A program made the position numbers and the translations under genes. From assembly GCF_019977235.1 (NCBI RefSeq), contig NZ_AP024646.1:2728001-2792000 (forward strand): a stretch of 64,000 bases of DNA, written 5' to 3'. Below, piece by piece: positions 63,338-64,000 of this stretch (the first letter of the stretch is position 1; every line of letters starts with the position of its first letter). The notes beneath the pieces were generated by a model. The model did no database searches. It had not been told where the DNA came from and was given only the letters and a program-made list of their open reading frames with translations. Origin of the DNA: Arthrobacter sp. StoSoilB5 (GTDB lineage Bacteria; Actinomycetota; Actinomycetes; Actinomycetales; Micrococcaceae).

Positions 63338-63866
63338 AATCGAATCTTTTTGGTGGATGAGATTCCACGGGCAAAGGTGTTGACCTTCCCCAACCGGAAT
63401 CCCTCGTCAGGTGGTCCAAAAGCGGCTGAACCCGATAGGGCAAGGGCGTCGAAACTGTGAGTGTCGTGTTGGTGTGCCGCACTCCGGGGATGTCCACCAT
63501 TCTGGCAGCGGCGGACTGCACTCCTTGAAGGGTTGTCGACGCGACTCTGACCATGAGGTCCTCCCGGCCAGCTTGAGTGGTGACCTCCAAGACCTCGGGA
63601 ATGCGACTAAGCGCTTCTACGACACTGGAGAGTTTTCGTTGGTCCAGCTCCAAGCCAATGAATGCCTGAACGGGTATGCCGGCGGCCTCCAGGTCCATGA
63701 CAGGCCTGAAGCCCTTCAATATCCCCGCAGTTTCCAGGCGCTGGAGTCTACCCAGGACGGTATTGCGGGAGATGCCCAAGAGCCCCGCAAGTTCTGCTAC
63801 GCCTGCCCGCGCGTTGCCGTGAAGGCGCCTAAGGAGCTCGGCGTCAAGCCGATCAATGCTGATCAT
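63336..63866 (-). CDS. Lrp/AsnC family transcriptional regulator
   Basis: A 176-residue Lrp/AsnC-type regulator. The N-terminal helix-turn-helix lies at about residues 5-60 (LDAELLRRLHGNARAGVAEL, then LGISRNTVLGRLQRLE). The C-terminal RAM ligand domain follows (EVTTQAGREDLMVRVAS). It is upstream of the gamma-glutamyltransferase on the same strand by 38 bases. It probably senses an amino acid and could add a second control on that gene. Slightly longer than typical, with an extra tail after LLDHLTRD. Confidence 0.9.
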   Translation of the reverse strand: MISIDRLDAELLRRLHGNARAGVAELAGLLGISRNTVLGRLQRLETAGILKGFRPVMDLEAAGIPVQAFIGLELDQRKLSSVVEALSRIPEVLEVTTQAGREDLMVRVASTTLQGVQSAAARMVDIPGVRHTNTTLTVSTPLPYRVQPLLDHLTRDSGWGRSTPLPVESHPPKRFD

Positions 63867-63979
63867 TTTGTTCAGATGCCTTCCATGCCAAGCCCATCGA
63901 CCTGAACATTTCGATTCGTTCGAGAGAAATCAGTTGACCACATCGTCCCCCTTGGCTCAAGGTTGGGGAACACATTGGT

Positions 63980-63991
63980 ATTGGATCCAAT
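63980..63991. promoter_or_regulatory. Operator-like site 5, perfect palindrome at the right edge
   Basis: ATTGGATCCAAT at 63980-63991 is a perfect 12-base palindrome, the best copy in the window. It lies about 115 bases before the Lrp start and may also serve a gene beyond the edge. No gene is visible in 63867-64000. Confidence 0.6.
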
Positions 63992-64000
63992 GCTTGAGCA

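Noticed and set aside
1..64000. CRISPR array, tRNA, rRNA, prophage or intact insertion sequence
   Set aside because: I found no regularly spaced repeats, no cloverleaf or rRNA-like sequence, and no transposase, integrase or phage structural gene by reading the translations.

Overview
The window looks like a piece of chromosome from a high-GC soil actinobacterium, most likely of the Arthrobacter / Paenarthrobacter / Pseudarthrobacter group. This is inferred from GC-rich codon use, GTG and TTG starts, lipoprotein-type binding proteins, a GAF-ANTAR regulator pair, and the many small-molecule catabolic clusters, each beside its own regulator. I see no rRNA or tRNA gene, CRISPR array, phage or intact insertion sequence. 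Taxonomy was not tested by any search.

0.3-5.8 kb: a hydantoinase/oxoprolinase-type pair (HyuA-like and HyuB-like), a small GAF protein and an imidazolonepropionase-like amidohydrolase, all on the plus strand. 5.9-18.3 kb: a LysR regulator divergent from an eleven-gene plus-strand run. The run encodes a NitT/TauT-type ABC importer, a cytoplasmic Cys-type sulfatase, a formylglycine-generating enzyme that could activate it, two Gfo/Idh/MocA dehydrogenases, three TIM-barrel isomerase/epimerase-like proteins and a zinc alcohol dehydrogenase. Read together, this is a candidate pathway that imports a small sulfate ester, desulfates it inside the cell and oxidises and isomerises the polyol or sugar released. 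It is the best candidate for an undescribed system here.

18.5-31.9 kb: two closely similar aminotransferase genes bracket a GntR-like regulator, an OYE-type flavin/Fe-S oxidoreductase, an NAD-dependent epimerase, an RbsBAC-like sugar ABC transporter, and a Tm-1-like / PEP-hydrolase-like pair. 32.4-38.2 kb: a 2-methylcitrate (propionate) operon, gntR-prpD-prpB-prpC, divergent from an MHS-family transporter, with TGTATACA operator-like sites between them. 38.3-47.4 kb: a valine/isobutyrate operon (mmsA, 3-hydroxyisobutyryl-CoA hydrolase, an acyl-CoA synthetase, mmsB), whose terminal enoyl-CoA hydratase gene is reduced to a frameshifted remnant. A LysR gene and a divergent acyl-CoA dehydrogenase sit beside it, separated by a perfect 18-bp inverted repeat. 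The propionyl-CoA made from valine would feed the neighbouring methylcitrate genes.

47.5-58.6 kb is a patchwork: a MepB-like protein, a membrane fatty-acid desaturase, two GAF-ANTAR regulators, a quinone reductase, a CbxX-type AAA ATPase, an FAD monooxygenase, an alpha/beta hydrolase and a cupin protein. Remnants of an ABC ATPase, a rhodanese and a LysR regulator lie among them, which suggests past rearrangement. 58.7-64 kb: a divergent DapA-like lyase, a DUF1275 membrane protein, a FadR-type GntR regulator, a gamma-glutamyltransferase-like enzyme and an Lrp/AsnC regulator. Copies of a palindrome close to ATTGGATCCAAT sit in the upstream regions and look like one local regulon.
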